Of a DNA stretch of 47,675 bases, positions 46,896-47,675 are shown in pieces. The stretch's first letter is position 1. The number at the start of each line of letters is the position of its first letter. Both the position numbers and the translations under genes were made by a program. Origin of the DNA: Klebsormidium nitens (Eukaryota; Streptophyta; Klebsormidiophyceae; Klebsormidiales; Klebsormidiaceae); contig DF237596.1 in the NCBI GenBank assembly GCA_000708835.1, positions 1 through 47,675 of the forward strand, written 5' to 3'. The notes under the pieces are model-generated. The model made no database searches. It had not been told where the DNA came from and worked only from the letters and a program-made list of their open reading frames with translations.

Positions 46896-47675
46896 TTTTG
46901 CTTCCGCTTTTCAGGTTTTCAGAAAGGATAAGATCAGATCTCATTTCGCCCAATGAAACTGCCTTTGCTGACTGAATTGTAACGGTTGAAACATCTCCTT
47001 ATGTTTTACGACCGTGTGGCTGATCTTAGATACCAATAAAAGAGCAAGTTTAAAAGTCGAAGGGGGAAAACGTTACCCCCAATCTGGAATTGGCACACAA
47101 TAGCTTCGTCGACACGTGACAGCTATATCTTAGGAAAGGAGCAAGCTTTCTTCCTCTTTTTCCAAGCTGTGTGCCAGCAACCTACTCTCCTACGCGCGCC
47201 ATGGCGTGAGCAACATCAGACGAGAGCTGGCTGCGCGGCAAAACTTTTTGAAGTCTGCGGTTCTGCATCTTTGAACGCTGCGGGTACTTCTACATCTGAC
47301 TACATCTTCGTCACTCCTCTTACAGGTATCATTCTCATCAATGCCAAAGCTCTGCGAGAGCACCAACGACTTGCTTGATTAGATGGCTGGCTAGATTTGA
47401 ACGTGATGATTCAATTGTTTGCTTAATGCATTGCTCTCACCAAAGATGCTTTCTTCTCATCTCGAATTGCTTAACATCAAAATAAGCTGCAGCCAGCTCT
47501 CATACTTTGTCAAGAAGTGATCAGGAGACCCATCCAAGCTGTAGTGATCAGGAACACGTTTCCATAATGGTCCAAAGGAGGGTTTACTTCTTAGACGTTT
47601 AGAGCGACTGATGCTTATTAATGTAGAATAGTCTAGATTGATTTTGACACGACAGCTTGCAGAACATCAGCTTCA
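46896..47675. other. Right end of window, nothing recognised
   Basis: No open frame of convincing content on either strand, no tandem repeat and no RNA gene. Only an AATAAA (47035-47040) and a G-box (CACGTG near 47114) stand out. The palindrome-dense composition of the convergent gaps is not seen here. Confidence 0.4.

Overview
This window is the end of a nuclear chromosome from a green-lineage eukaryote. It opens with plant-type telomere repeats (CCCTAAA, then CCCTAAAA). The genes are GC-rich and dense in introns. All introns I could place are GT-AG except one GC-AG. The gene content points to a streptophyte alga, Klebsormidium-like by inference: a cytosolic mevalonate-pathway HMG-CoA synthase (a pathway lost from most chlorophytes), a HY5-type bZIP with a COP1-binding-like motif, a LOG cytokinin-activating enzyme, and a plant-type fused organellar glycyl-tRNA synthetase. 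Species identity is inferred, not read directly.

Layout: 1-216 telomere; 217-1337 short subtelomere; 1338-5000 (-) HMG-CoA synthase; 5692-8662 (+) violaxanthin de-epoxidase-related protein; 10473-12598 (-) LOG; 14399-16116 (+) HY5-like bZIP; 17714-27708 (-) organellar glycyl-tRNA synthetase with 29 exons; 28903-32528 (+) OPR/old-yellow-enzyme reductase; about 34194-35240 (-) an unrecognised spliced gene; 36949-40400 (+) BET/GTE bromodomain protein; 41959-45763 (-) GT92/DUF23-like type II membrane protein; about 46412-46895 (+) a doubtful partial gene. I rebuilt the models exon by exon from homologous motifs and matching splice phases, so exon boundaries are predictions.

Three patterns stand out. 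First, genes alternate strand without exception along the window. Every tail-to-tail junction, plus the gap between the telomere and the first gene, contains an AT-rich block dense in short palindromes (GATC, CATG, TGCA, GTAC, GCGC). Block centres fall near 0.9, 9.4, 17, 33 and 41 kb, close to an 8-kb spacing with one position skipped inside the long GlyRS gene. Head-to-head junctions lack such blocks. Second, several head-to-head promoters carry telo-box-like or G-box/C-box elements, including a G-box just upstream of the HY5-like start and a G-box pair upstream of GlyRS. Third, two otherwise clear genes are broken by a single base at a C/G homopolymer (GlyRS near 19640, the GT92-like gene at 45476-45485), which suggests sequence errors or real frameshifts.

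I see no operon or metabolic gene cluster. The neighbours serve isoprenoid synthesis, carotenoid-related chloroplast function, cytokinin activation, light signalling, organelle translation, oxylipin/enone reduction and chromatin reading, each with its own promoter.
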